Below are positions 16,350 to 24,957 of a stretch of 64,000 nt of DNA, piece by piece. The DNA comes from JAADHX01 sp964569385 (GTDB lineage Bacteria; Actinomycetota; Acidimicrobiia; Acidimicrobiales; Poriferisodalaceae). The position numbers were made by a program, and so were the translations under genes. The stretch spans positions 18,695-82,694 of the forward strand of contig CAZMUM010000022.1 in NCBI GenBank assembly GCA_964569385.1, read 5' to 3'. Numbering within the stretch: position 1 is the first letter of the stretch; every line of letters starts with the position of its first letter. The notes beneath the pieces are model-generated. The model saw nothing but the letters and a program-made list of their open reading frames with translations, was not told the origin of the DNA and searched no databases.

Positions 16350-17756
16350 ATGTTCGATGTGGAAGAGAACTTCATCACTAGCGCATTTGCAAGATCAGGG
16401 CCACCGTCGGTGTCAGCTGTGTCGTTGTCTGAGGACTTAACTCAGTTCGCTCCTATAGAGGTACCGTCCGGCGCGCCAACAGAGCTGAAGGATTTGGTGC
16501 GTGCGGTGGAGGCTGCGGCCGATGTCAACTTGGGCTTGTTATCTGGCGATGTGCTCGATTCGATGACCGAGATGTTCGACCGGGTTCGGTGCGGCGTCGA
16601 TGCGCTCGATAGTTCGCACATAGGTGCGTTGGATGACTCGATGGTCTGGAGCACACGGGGCCACGCCAGCGTGAAGGCCATGCTTCGTTCGCGCACCAAC
16701 TTGCCAGGCCCCGACGTTGGCCGTCGCACGTCGTGTGCGTACAAGCTCAAACGAATGCCAGAAGTCCGCGTCGCGTTCGAGGCTGGGCTGATCTCAATTC
16801 ATCATGTGCGGCTGCTTGGCGAGTGTTTGGCTCGGCGGTACGGCGGTGCTTTCGTCGAGTGGGAGCCCAAACTTGTTACCTGGGCTGTCGAGTTCGACTG
16901 GGACTCATTTGCCAAAGCAATCGTCAGATGGAAAGACTCAGCCGATATCACCGAACCCGACGAGCGCGACGCCAGCGACGCGGCAGCGCGATCGTTTCAT
17001 CTGTCGAAAAGTTTTGGCGGTCGAGGAATCCTCAGCGGCACTCTCACCCCTGAACAGTATGAGGCGTTCGCGAACGTACTCGACCCCATCGTCGACAAGC
17101 TGTTCAAAGACGAATGGGCCGACGCCGAAGCCGAGTTCGGCAAAGGAAAGTTCACTGTCGACAACTTGCTACGCGATCCGGCCCAGCGTCGGGTCGACGC
17201 TCTAGTGATCATGGCCGAACGCGCCCATGCGGCCCTTAACAAACGCACCCCGACCGCCATCGTGCACGTACACATGGGCATCGCCGACTTGGCCCACGGG
17301 TTCAAGATGGTGGCTGGGCTACCCAGCGACGCCCCACAACCCGAGGACGCACTATGCGAGCTCGGAAATGGCACGCCGATTAGTTACGCCAAGGCTGTCG
17401 AACTGGCTATCGACGCTCATATACAGCGGGTCGTGTTCGACGCCGATGGCGAAGTGCTCGAACTTGGCCGCAAGGTTCGACTGTTCACTCCCGAGCAGAA
17501 GACAGCGATGATCTGTCGAGACCGCTACTGCCGGTGCGGCTGCGGCCGGGCCGCGAACCGCTGCCAAGCCGACCACATCATCGAATGGAAACCCAACGGG
17601 CTAACCAACGTCGACAACGGCCAAATGCTGTGCTCCAAATCGCATCGGCTGAAAACCAACGGTGGAGGGCCAATTCGACGAAGCGAATGGTGGGAAAGAG
17701 GCCCGGCCGGGCCTCGACTACGCCGAAACGGCCGCGGCAGACTGCCGAGCGCCTAG
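16350..17756 (+). CDS. DUF222 / HNH endonuclease domain protein (13E12-repeat family)
   Basis: 468 aa. The long N-terminal DUF222 region is typical of multi-copy actinobacterial 13E12 proteins. The C-terminal HNH domain is clear: RYCRCGCGRAANRCQADHII, with the Asp-His pair, and later LTNVDNGQMLCSKSHRLKTN. The zinc cysteines and the catalytic His are present. The biological role of this family is unresolved (often treated as mobile). Its stop codon lies inside the first copy of the tandem duplication shared with the convergent rrf2 gene. Confidence 0.85.
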   Translation: MFDVEENFITSAFARSGPPSVSAVSLSEDLTQFAPIEVPSGAPTELKDLVRAVEAAADVNLGLLSGDVLDSMTEMFDRVRCGVDALDSSHIGALDDSMVWSTRGHASVKAMLRSRTNLPGPDVGRRTSCAYKLKRMPEVRVAFEAGLISIHHVRLLGECLARRYGGAFVEWEPKLVTWAVEFDWDSFAKAIVRWKDSADITEPDERDASDAAARSFHLSKSFGGRGILSGTLTPEQYEAFANVLDPIVDKLFKDEWADAEAEFGKGKFTVDNLLRDPAQRRVDALVIMAERAHAALNKRTPTAIVHVHMGIADLAHGFKMVAGLPSDAPQPEDALCELGNGTPISYAKAVELAIDAHIQRVVFDADGEVLELGRKVRLFTPEQKTAMICRDRYCRCGCGRAANRCQADHIIEWKPNGLTNVDNGQMLCSKSHRLKTNGGGPIRRSEWWERGPAGPRLRRNGRGRLPSA

Positions 17757-17833
17757 TTCGTGACAGCTTCGCTATCACTCATACGCGGTTTTGGTTCGCT
17801 AGTTCGTGACAGCTTCGCTATCACTCATACGCG
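17753..17833. repeat. 35-bp tandem duplication spanning the rrf2 stop codon
   Basis: Copies at 17753-17787 and 17799-17833 are identical, separated by 11 bp (period 46). The right copy is the stop codon plus the last ~11 codons of the Rrf2 gene (minus strand). The left copy is downstream of that gene and also contains the TAG stop of the convergent DUF222-HNH gene. Confidence 0.9.
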
Positions 17834-18308
17834 TTTCTGCACCAGCTTCGTTTGGCCAGGTGCGTTGGCCACGGGCCATGTGCGCCACATCGGCGAGCGT
17901 GTACGAATCGAGCATTCTGCGCATAGCAGTGCCGGTAACCGAATAGATCGACAGCAGCACGCACTTTCCCTCGTGATCACAAGCTCCGTCCTGATGGGGT
18001 TGACCGAAAGCACCAAGGCTTATCGGCCCGTCGACCGCCGAGACGATCTCGCCGATCGTGATCTCCGATGTTGGCTTCAAAAGGGTGTAACCGCCGCCGA
18101 CGCCTCGTTTGGATTCGACTAGGTCGGCGCCTTTGAGAGCAAGCATGATCTGTTCTAGATATGGCTGAGGGAGATCGGTGCGCTCAGCGATGTCGCGCAC
18201 CGATGTCGGCCCAGAGTCATTACCAAGGGCCAAGGTCAAAAGTGCACGGCAGGCGTAGTCGCCCCTAGTCGAAACTGACACGGAATCGCCAGCGTATCCC
18301 GAAGACAT
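17799..18308 (-). CDS. Rrf2-family transcriptional regulator
   Basis: 169 aa. The N-terminal winged helix is STRGDYACRALLTLAL with VRDIAERTDLPQPYLEQIM and a wing KRGVGGGYTL, as in IscR/NsrR/RsrR proteins. The cluster-binding region has only two cysteines with the usual five-residue gap (CDHEGKC, residues ~110-116); the third IscR Cys is absent. Iron-sulfur sensing is possible with another ligand. A GTG at 18281 may be the true start. The phosphodiesterase gene begins 15-42 bp away on the other strand, so both share a very short control region. Confidence 0.85.
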   Translation of the reverse strand: MSSGYAGDSVSVSTRGDYACRALLTLALGNDSGPTSVRDIAERTDLPQPYLEQIMLALKGADLVESKRGVGGGYTLLKPTSEITIGEIVSAVDGPISLGAFGQPHQDGACDHEGKCVLLSIYSVTGTAMRRMLDSYTLADVAHMARGQRTWPNEAGAETRMSDSEAVTN

Positions 18309-18323
18309 GGTTGACTGTCGGTC

Positions 18324-19475
18324 GTGGCCTCATACACCGCTTCACCCAAGACCCCCGACCCGGCTTCTCGGCCCAAACCAGTCGTGCCGTTGTTCGGCCA
18401 ACAGTGCATTAGCGACCTTCTGCCAACGCTCATCGGCCGACCACCCACGGCGCCCTTGTGGCTTCCAGACGAAGTGTGGCAGGCCCGCCAAGTTGTTGTG
18501 CTGGTACTCGACGGGCTTGGTCGCAATCAACTCGATGAGCGTGCATCGATTGCTCCCACGATGGCGGCGATGGGCTCAGGCTGGCTTACATCGGTGGCGC
18601 CGTCTACAACTGCGGCTGCGCTCACGTCGATAACGACCGGCGTGCCGCCAGGCGAACACGGCGTGGTCGGCTATCGCGTTCGGGTCCAGGGCGACGTGCT
18701 AAACACGCTGCGCTGGCGGCTCGATGAGGGCGGCGATGCTCGCACAACGCTGCCAGCGTCGGAGTTTCAACCCATCGAGCCCTTTCTGGGCACGTCGCCA
18801 GATGTGGTAGCCGACTACCGCTTTCAGACCACCGGTTTCTCTGAGGCCCAGCTGCGGAACGGCCGCTGGCGACCATGGTCGGTGGTGTCTGGCATCGTGG
18901 CCCAGTCGGAGTCGGCCATTCGCGCTGGCGCCAACCTGGTCTATGCCTACTACGACGGCATTGACAAGGTTTCCCATCTCAGTGGGATCGGAGAAGCCTT
19001 CGATCTCGAGGTGAGGTTTACTGACAATTTGGTCGAAATGTTGTTGGACACGCTTCCAAGCGGAACAGCTCTGGTAGTGACGGCCGACCACGGGCAGGTT
19101 CACGTCGGTGATCGAACGATCCGGCTTTCGCAATCGGTAACGAGCCTGACTTCAGCGTTATCTGGCGAAGGCCGATTTCGATGGCTGCATTGCAGGCCAA
19201 ACGACCAAGCCGAACTTCTGAGGCGGGCCCAAGACGAATACGGCGATGTGGCTTGGGTCGAACATGTCGACGACATAGTGGCGGCCCGATGGTTCGGGCC
19301 AATGGTCTCTGATGCGGCCAGAAGTCGGCTGGGCGACGTTGCGTTGGTCCCGTTCGAGCCGGTCTCGTTCGACGACCCCGCCGACGGTGGCTCGTTCAAA
19401 CTGATAGGCCGCCACGGGTCGCTCACCCCCGACGAGATGTATGTGCCGCTGCTAACTGCTGTCGCAAATGGTTAA
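18324..19475 (+). CDS. alkaline-phosphatase-superfamily phosphodiesterase/nucleotide pyrophosphatase
   Basis: 383 aa. Metal and nucleophile motifs of the type I phosphodiesterase/NPP family are visible: VVLVLDGLG (metal Asp), SVAPSTTAAALTSI (Thr nucleophile), YYDGIDKVSH and TADHGQVHVG (metal Asp/His). No signal peptide is seen, so a cytoplasmic or peripheral location is likely. The substrate cannot be told from sequence. It starts at a GTG divergent from rrf2 and is followed 9 nt later by the proteasome activator gene. Confidence 0.85.
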   Translation: MASYTASPKTPDPASRPKPVVPLFGQQCISDLLPTLIGRPPTAPLWLPDEVWQARQVVVLVLDGLGRNQLDERASIAPTMAAMGSGWLTSVAPSTTAAALTSITTGVPPGEHGVVGYRVRVQGDVLNTLRWRLDEGGDARTTLPASEFQPIEPFLGTSPDVVADYRFQTTGFSEAQLRNGRWRPWSVVSGIVAQSESAIRAGANLVYAYYDGIDKVSHLSGIGEAFDLEVRFTDNLVEMLLDTLPSGTALVVTADHGQVHVGDRTIRLSQSVTSLTSALSGEGRFRWLHCRPNDQAELLRRAQDEYGDVAWVEHVDDIVAARWFGPMVSDAARSRLGDVALVPFEPVSFDDPADGGSFKLIGRHGSLTPDEMYVPLLTAVANG

Positions 19476-19484
19476 CCTCTCAAC

Positions 19485-20048
19485 GTGAGCCAAAACTCTG
19501 ACCTGCCAGGCCCCGACCTCCCAGAACCCGACCTCCCAGAACCACAGGAGGCCGTCGCCGACTCTGCTGTTGTCGAACCCGAAGTGGTGGCCGAGGCCAA
19601 CCTTCCAAATGACGACGATTCGGCCAAAAGCGACTCGATCTCAGAACCTGCGAAGGTCATGCGTATTGGTGCCATGATCCGGCAACTACTCGAAGAGGTA
19701 CGTCAGGCCCCTCTCGACGAACCTGGCCGCGAACGGCTGGCGCAGATCTATGGCATCTCAATCAGCGAGCTTGGTGCCGCCCTGTCTTCTGATCTGCGCG
19801 AAGAACTCGAGACACTCACCGATCCATTTCCCCAAGGAGACATCCCCTCCGAAGCCGAGCTACGAATTGCCCAAGCCCAACTTGTGGGTTGGCTCGAGGG
19901 TCTGTTTCATGGCATCCAGGCTGCGCTGTTTGCCCAGCAGGCGGCTGCTCGCCAGCAGCTCGAGCAGATGAGGCAACCCGCCATCGGAGGGCCAGTCAAC
20001 CCTAATGACCCTCAAGCGCCATCACGGGGCCCCGGCGTGTATCTGTAA
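19485..20048 (+). CDS. bpa: bacterial proteasome activator Bpa/PafE
   Basis: 187 aa. The core EPAKVMRIGAMIRQLLEEVR and ELRIAQAQLVGWLEGLFHGI is the highly conserved four-helix domain of Bpa (PafE), the ATP-independent ring that opens the 20S proteasome. The protein ends in GPGVYL, which supplies the hydrophobic-Tyr-X motif that docks into the proteasome alpha ring. The N-terminal ~55 residues are disordered and contain a short Pro-Glu-rich tandem repeat (DLPEPDLPEP). Its presence implies that the organism has a 20S proteasome, although no prcBA is in this window. Confidence 0.93.
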   Translation: MSQNSDLPGPDLPEPDLPEPQEAVADSAVVEPEVVAEANLPNDDDSAKSDSISEPAKVMRIGAMIRQLLEEVRQAPLDEPGRERLAQIYGISISELGAALSSDLREELETLTDPFPQGDIPSEAELRIAQAQLVGWLEGLFHGIQAALFAQQAAARQQLEQMRQPAIGGPVNPNDPQAPSRGPGVYL

Positions 20049-20173
20049 CACGCCCATCTCAAGGCCAAATCACCCAACTTTGGGCTGATTCTTGGCTGCG
20101 GTTCGGCCTTTCGTGTTGTCGGCGCTAGGATGAACGCTCCGGATTGCACAGATAGTGGGGGCGGGAATACTCA

Positions 20174-20833
20174 ATGGCGATCGATGTCGCGACCAAGGAC
20201 TGCAACGCGCTTTCCGAGGACGAGATTCAAGAAATGTCCGACCTAGCCACAGACGGTTCGGCACCTCATGACACCGAGTGGCTCACCGAGAGCATCGGCG
20301 AGTGGGTTCTTGCTGTTCATGCCCGCGATGGCAAACGGCTCGTGGGTTATGCCCTGTTCACTCTCGAACGAGTTGGTGGCACGCCGGCCATTCTGGTGGG
20401 TGGCCTGGTTACGCGTAACAACGCCAAGCGCGGCACGGTCATGCGGGCCGTTGTCCACGAACAGATGCGGCGGGCGGTGCTTGCGTTCCCAGACGAAGAC
20501 GTGCTCTACGGCGCGTGTGTCGGGGGCCCTGGCGGAGTTGAAGCCTTCGCATTATTCGATGGAGCCGTGCCGCGTCCCGATTATGCGGCATCTGGCGAAG
20601 ACCGGGCTTGGGGCCAGCGACTCCAGCGGCGCCTTGGGCCACGTGGCGACTACCTCAAACGCGAATTTCGCGTGAAGGGCAAAGGAGTTGCGAACGGGGT
20701 AATCGATCACGAAGCGTCGAAGAAGGTGCAGGCCGCCGTCGCTACCGATTTCGAGGCCGTCGATCCTGGCAATGGCGACTGCAAGGTCATGTTTTCGTGG
20801 GTGCTGTCGGAACTACTCGAGAAACAGCTCTGA
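20174..20833 (+). CDS. hypothetical protein, possibly GNAT-like
   Basis: 219 aa. The stretch WVLAVHARDGKRLVGYALFT, GGLVTRNNAKRGTVMRAVVH and GACVGGPGGVEAFALFDGAV is laid out like a GNAT acetyltransferase (strand, acceptor loop, helix), but the acetyl-CoA loop is not canonical. It is followed by a basic region (RLQRRLGPRGDYLKREF). I do not recognise a family. The start is the ATG at 20174. The nitroreductase gene begins 17 nt after its stop, so they may be co-transcribed. Confidence 0.6.
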   Translation: MAIDVATKDCNALSEDEIQEMSDLATDGSAPHDTEWLTESIGEWVLAVHARDGKRLVGYALFTLERVGGTPAILVGGLVTRNNAKRGTVMRAVVHEQMRRAVLAFPDEDVLYGACVGGPGGVEAFALFDGAVPRPDYAASGEDRAWGQRLQRRLGPRGDYLKREFRVKGKGVANGVIDHEASKKVQAAVATDFEAVDPGNGDCKVMFSWVLSELLEKQL

Positions 20834-20850
20834 GCGAATTTGGGCGGCTC

Positions 20851-21444
20851 ATGCGCCGCCGAAAGATGACCAGGGAGTTCCGGTCCGAAACAATCGCGCC
20901 CAGTCTGATTACCGAGATTCTCGATGCTGCTCGGCGCGTTCCGACGGCGGGAAACAGCCAGGGTCTTGAGTTTCTGGTTCTCGACCAACCAGATGCAGTC
21001 GAGCGGTACTGGTCCACGACGTTCTCTGAATCGGGTCGAGCCTCATTTCGGTGGCAAGGCCTATTCGATGCGCCTGTGCTCATCTCGGTGTACGGCAACC
21101 CAGATGCCTACACCGATCGCTACTCAGAACCGGACAAGACACACGTTGGTCTGAGTTCAGCCGACGATTGGACAACGCCATACTGGCTAGTCGACGCATC
21201 GATGGCCGCGCTGGCCGTTCAGCTCGGAGCCATCGATGCTGGTCTCGGAGTGCTTCTCTTTGGCCAGTTCGACCACGCAGGTTCTGTTGCTGAAGAGTTT
21301 GGGGTACCTGAGCGCATGGTCACTACCGGCACAATCGCCATAGGTTGGCCCGCTGAGAGTGCGGATCAGGCTGGCTTGTCTAGCTCGCGCCCCAGACGCG
21401 ACCTCGAATCGATGGTGCACAAGAACCATTGGTCGATCGCATAG
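20851..21444 (+). CDS. nitroreductase-family flavoprotein
   Basis: 197 aa. The family opening RRRKMTREF, then AARRVPTAGNSQGLEFLVL, and the central DASMAALAVQLGAIDAGLGV are typical FMN-binding nitroreductase elements. Enzymes of this type reduce nitro compounds or other electrophiles with NAD(P)H; the substrate is unknown. The ATG at 20851 is preferred because the family alignment starts there. The frame is open upstream inside the preceding gene but without a plausible start. Confidence 0.8.
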   Translation: MRRRKMTREFRSETIAPSLITEILDAARRVPTAGNSQGLEFLVLDQPDAVERYWSTTFSESGRASFRWQGLFDAPVLISVYGNPDAYTDRYSEPDKTHVGLSSADDWTTPYWLVDASMAALAVQLGAIDAGLGVLLFGQFDHAGSVAEEFGVPERMVTTGTIAIGWPAESADQAGLSSSRPRRDLESMVHKNHWSIA

Positions 21445-21454
21445 CTGAGCCGAG

Positions 21455-22144
21455 TTACGGAAGGCCGTCGGGGAGGTACTCGCCGCCACGGGACTCGCAG
21501 TCCTCCTGGCTAGCTGCGAGCCCGAACTCGACCAGTAGACCGTTCTCGTCTAGGCGTCGACACACTGGACCGTTAAATGGAACAGCAGTATCGGGCGTGA
21601 TGGTGCCGTCGGGGTAGACCCGCAGGATGAGTCCCTCGTCGTTCTGGCACAGGGCGGCTCCGTCTTCGCCGCCGATCAAGATGTAGCTGTCTGGACAGCC
21701 TTGGCCAGGTGCCGAACAGATGGGTTCTTCACCGTTGCTGCCTACCAGAATGAGACCGTCTGGGCACCCAATCTTCTCGCCGTCATTCGGGGGCGACGAA
21801 GTAAAAGTCGAGCTTGTGTCGGTTTGGTCGGGTCCGGTGGTGTCGGCTCCCAACGTATCGGAGCCCGATTCGGTAGTGGCCAGAGCAGCCGACGAGTCGG
21901 ACCCATCGGCGGTGGTGGTCGTAGGTACCTCGATGTCGGTTCCGGCACCGGAGTCGCCATCCCCGGTTTCGGTCGAACCCTCAACGACCAACGTCGTCGG
22001 TGAGGCGAGGTCAGGTCCATCTGAGCTAGCGCAGCCAGCGGCCAGCAACGCAAGGGTCACGATTGTAAGCACAACAGCTCGACCGCGTTGTTTGCGGGCA
22101 CGAGGCGCGATAGTGCGGATGGGTGCAGATTCTGATAATGACAT
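21455..22144 (-). CDS. secreted lipoprotein with Thr/Ser-rich linker and Cys-rich end
   Basis: 229 aa. The basic N-terminus (RARKQRGR) and hydrophobic stretch end in a lipobox LLAAGC, so it is a predicted lipoprotein processed by LspA. Residues ~45-120 are a low-complexity Thr/Ser/Asp/Gly linker. The C-terminal ~100 residues hold eight or so Cys in paired positions (IGCPDGLILVG, CPDSYILIGG), with two similar ~30-residue units, suggesting a disulfide-bonded module. No family is recognised. Confidence 0.75.
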   Translation of the reverse strand: MSLSESAPIRTIAPRARKQRGRAVVLTIVTLALLAAGCASSDGPDLASPTTLVVEGSTETGDGDSGAGTDIEVPTTTTADGSDSSAALATTESGSDTLGADTTGPDQTDTSSTFTSSPPNDGEKIGCPDGLILVGSNGEEPICSAPGQGCPDSYILIGGEDGAALCQNDEGLILRVYPDGTITPDTAVPFNGPVCRRLDENGLLVEFGLAASQEDCESRGGEYLPDGLP

Positions 22145-22252
22145 TGGAGTGGCTCGTATTCTCGACGCGGGTACTTCAAGATACGTCGACCGGATCGGGT
22201 ATTGGCTTCAGCTCTGATCTGAAACACGCGAATAGCGGCTACCGTCGCCGCC

Positions 22253-23017
22253 ATGGAACTACGACTAGACGACAAGGTCGCGATTGTTACCGGCGGATCC
22301 CGCGGTATCGGCAAAGAAATCGCCGCCGTGTTCGCGGCTGCTGGCGCGCAAGTAATGATTGTCTCCCGAAAGGCCGAAGCATGCGAGGCTGCGGCGGCCG
22401 AGATTGGTCACGGCTGCCGGTGGATGGCAGGCAACGTCGGCGATTCCGAGGTTGCCGCCGAGGTAGCGGCTGCGGTTGTCGACGAGTTCGGCAAGATCGA
22501 TGTATTGGTCAACAACGCGGCTACCAATCCCTATGCCGGACCCATGATCGATGTCGATCTGCCTCGCTGGGAAAAGACGTTGGCGGTCAACGTGACCGCA
22601 CCTCTGGTGTGGACTCAGGAGGTTTGGAAGGCGTCGATGGCCGAAGGCGACGGTGGCTGTTCGGTAATCAATATCTCGTCGGTCGGAGGACTGTCGACAA
22701 GCAGCGCTCTGGGCGTATACGCAGTGTCGAAGGCTGCGCTAATACACATCACCAAACAACTGGCCGCCGAGCTTGGCCCCAACGTGAGGGTGAACGCTCT
22801 TGCTCCCGGGCTGATAAAGACCGACTTCGCCAGGGTGCTGTGGGAGGGCGAGCGGGGGGCAGAAGTAGCCAAGTCCTATCCGCTTGGTCGCCTCGGTGAG
22901 ACGAGCGATATTGCTGGAGCGGCGCTGTTCCTGGCCGCCGAGACCGGTAGCTGGATCACGGGACAGACTCTTGCGCTCGATGGCGGCGGTCTGATTAGTT
23001 TCAACGGGAAGCGCTGA
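22253..23017 (+). CDS. short-chain dehydrogenase/reductase
   Basis: 254 aa, classical SDR. The cofactor motif TGGSRGIG (residues ~14-21), NNAA (~88-91), catalytic Ser in INISSVGG, and the YAVSK motif are all present, and the C-terminus ends in DGGG. The Arg after the first strand (SRKAEAC) suggests NADP(H). The substrate is not evident; the gene is 2 nt upstream of menA and may be co-transcribed with it. Confidence 0.88.
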   Translation: MELRLDDKVAIVTGGSRGIGKEIAAVFAAAGAQVMIVSRKAEACEAAAAEIGHGCRWMAGNVGDSEVAAEVAAAVVDEFGKIDVLVNNAATNPYAGPMIDVDLPRWEKTLAVNVTAPLVWTQEVWKASMAEGDGGCSVINISSVGGLSTSSALGVYAVSKAALIHITKQLAAELGPNVRVNALAPGLIKTDFARVLWEGERGAEVAKSYPLGRLGETSDIAGAALFLAAETGSWITGQTLALDGGGLISFNGKR

Positions 23018-23018
23018 G

Positions 23019-23900
23019 TTGAAGATAGCCAACGTAACCGCAGCCGATTGGATAGCCGGAGCGCGCGTTCGAACCCTTCCGGCGGCCGTAGTTCCGGTCG
23101 CAGTCGGCACCGGGGTGGTCGTTGGCGATGGCGACGCTGTCTGGTGGCGGGCGCTACTGGCCGGGTGTGTCGCGCTGGCGCTGCAGCTCGGTACAAACTA
23201 CGCCAACGATTACTCCGACGGCATCCGCGGCACCGACGACGAACGTGTTGGTCCGGTTCGTTTGGTTGCGTCAAACATCGCTTCGCCGCGAGCCGTCAAA
23301 GCGGCTGCCTTTCTGTGTTTCGGCGTAGCGGCGGTTGCCGGGTTGATCCTAGTTGTGGTCGCATCTTGGTGGTTGCTGGTCGTTGGCGCCAGCGCGATAG
23401 CGGCCGGGTGGTTCTACACCGGTGGCTCGCGCCCTTATGGCTATTCGGGGTTCGGCGAGGTGTTTGTGTTTGTGTTCTTTGGCGTTGTTGCCACCGTCGG
23501 AACTGCGTTCGTTCAAGCCGAATCGCTTCCCTCGATTGCATGGCTGGCTTCGATTCCAGTCGGGTTATTGGCGGTGGCCCTGCTCATCACCAACAACTTG
23601 CGCGACATCGCTGGCGATACCCAGGCCGGCAAACGCACCCTGGCAGTCCGAATGGGCGATGCTCGCACTCGGCAGAGTTATGTCGCAGTCCTGCTACTCG
23701 CATTCGCGACAGCCGCGGCAACGGGTATTGATCGGCCGTGGGCCCTCCTGGCGCTATTAGCCGCGCCGCTGTCGATCGGTCTAGGCCGCATCGTGCTGGG
23801 TGGAGCTTCTGGTCGAGAACTCATCGCTGTCCTAGCCCGAACCGGTCGGCTGCATCTGGTTTTCGGTGCTCTCTTCACTGTTGGTCTGGCTGTCGGATGA
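23019..23900 (+). CDS. menA: 1,4-dihydroxy-2-naphthoate polyprenyltransferase
   Basis: 293 aa, UbiA superfamily. The opening AADWIAGARVRTLPAAVVPV is diagnostic for MenA. The two Asp-rich prenyl-diphosphate motifs appear as NYANDYSDGIRG and NNLRDIAGD. Eight to nine membrane segments are visible. The enzyme attaches the isoprenoid chain in menaquinone synthesis. The start is a TTG at 23019, one base after the preceding stop. menG, the next step but one, is 1 kb away on the opposite strand. Confidence 0.92.
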   Translation: MKIANVTAADWIAGARVRTLPAAVVPVAVGTGVVVGDGDAVWWRALLAGCVALALQLGTNYANDYSDGIRGTDDERVGPVRLVASNIASPRAVKAAAFLCFGVAAVAGLILVVVASWWLLVVGASAIAAGWFYTGGSRPYGYSGFGEVFVFVFFGVVATVGTAFVQAESLPSIAWLASIPVGLLAVALLITNNLRDIAGDTQAGKRTLAVRMGDARTRQSYVAVLLLAFATAAATGIDRPWALLALLAAPLSIGLGRIVLGGASGRELIAVLARTGRLHLVFGALFTVGLAVG

Positions 23901-23928
23901 GTGTTGCAATCTGACTACCGGCGGCGAC

Positions 23929-24957
23929 ATGACTAGCGTGGGGCGCGTGGGCACAGCTCAGACAGCGCCACGAGTGTTCTCGCGAGGTCGCATTCTCATG
24001 CTCGTGGTCACAGCGATCGCGATGTACCTCGTCGCGCCATCGCTCACCGAGGTCCTAAAGGCGTGGCCCCGGTTGTCCAACATTGCGCCGGGCTGGTTCG
24101 GTCTAATGCTGCTGGCCGAGTTACTGAGCTTTGCTGCTGTTTGGTATCTGCAACGAATTGCCTTTAAGGACGTGGGCTGGTTCGAGCTCATCACATCGCA
24201 TCTCGCCTCGAATGCCTTTAGCCGAGTTGTGCCAGGCGGCGCGGCCGCTGGTGGCGCGCTTCAGTTCAGAATGTTGCAGACGGCTGGCTCAGATCCCGCT
24301 TCGGCGGCCGCGTCGCTCACGGCGTTGTCGTTGATCACGACAGCATCGCTTTTTGTGCTGCCCATCATCTCGATTCCGGCGATTCTTGCCGGTATGCCAG
24401 TGCCAAACACCATTGCTCGGGCCGCGTGGATTGGTGGCGCAATGTTCCTAGTGCTTGGTGTTGCTGCGCTATATCTAGCCAGGTCGAGCCGCCTACTTAT
24501 GGCGGTCGGGCGCCTCGTCGAACGTTTCCACCCATCGCCGCCAGGCACGGTCGCAATTCCCGATCGATTGGTGAGTGAACGCGATTCGGTGTTGTCGGCG
24601 ATTGGATCTCGCTGGCCCCGCGCCGCCTTGGCATCGGTGGGGAAATGGCTCTTCGACTTCTACGCTCTGTTGGCGGCCCTGGTGGCTGTTGGTGACGATC
24701 ATCGTGTATCGCTCGTCCTGCTTGCCTATGTGGCTGGCGCGGTACTGAGCATGATTCCCATCACTCCAGGCGGTCTTGGATTCGTCGAGGCCGGGCTGAC
24801 GGCGGCTTTAATTGCCGCAGGTGTTAGCCCCGGCCGGGCGGTTCTGGCAACACTGGCTTACCGACTCGTCAGCTACTGGCTCCCGATTTTGGCCGGTGCA
24901 ATCGCCTACGCGCTGTTCAGAGCGCGGTATCGCTCGGTCAGTCTTTCGTTGCCGTAA
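23929..24957 (+). CDS. LPG-synthase-TM-like (UPF0104/YbhN) flippase-type membrane protein
   Basis: 342 aa from the ATG at 23929. Eight or more membrane segments are visible, with the family signature FSRVVPGGAAAGGALQFRML and the C-terminal IPITPGGLGFVEAGL. Related proteins form the membrane domain of lysyl-phosphatidylglycerol synthases and stand-alone lipid flippase-like proteins; no synthase domain is present here. The 3' end overlaps the convergent menG gene by 20 nt. Confidence 0.8.
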   Translation: MTSVGRVGTAQTAPRVFSRGRILMLVVTAIAMYLVAPSLTEVLKAWPRLSNIAPGWFGLMLLAELLSFAAVWYLQRIAFKDVGWFELITSHLASNAFSRVVPGGAAAGGALQFRMLQTAGSDPASAAASLTALSLITTASLFVLPIISIPAILAGMPVPNTIARAAWIGGAMFLVLGVAALYLARSSRLLMAVGRLVERFHPSPPGTVAIPDRLVSERDSVLSAIGSRWPRAALASVGKWLFDFYALLAALVAVGDDHRVSLVLLAYVAGAVLSMIPITPGGLGFVEAGLTAALIAAGVSPGRAVLATLAYRLVSYWLPILAGAIAYALFRARYRSVSLSLP

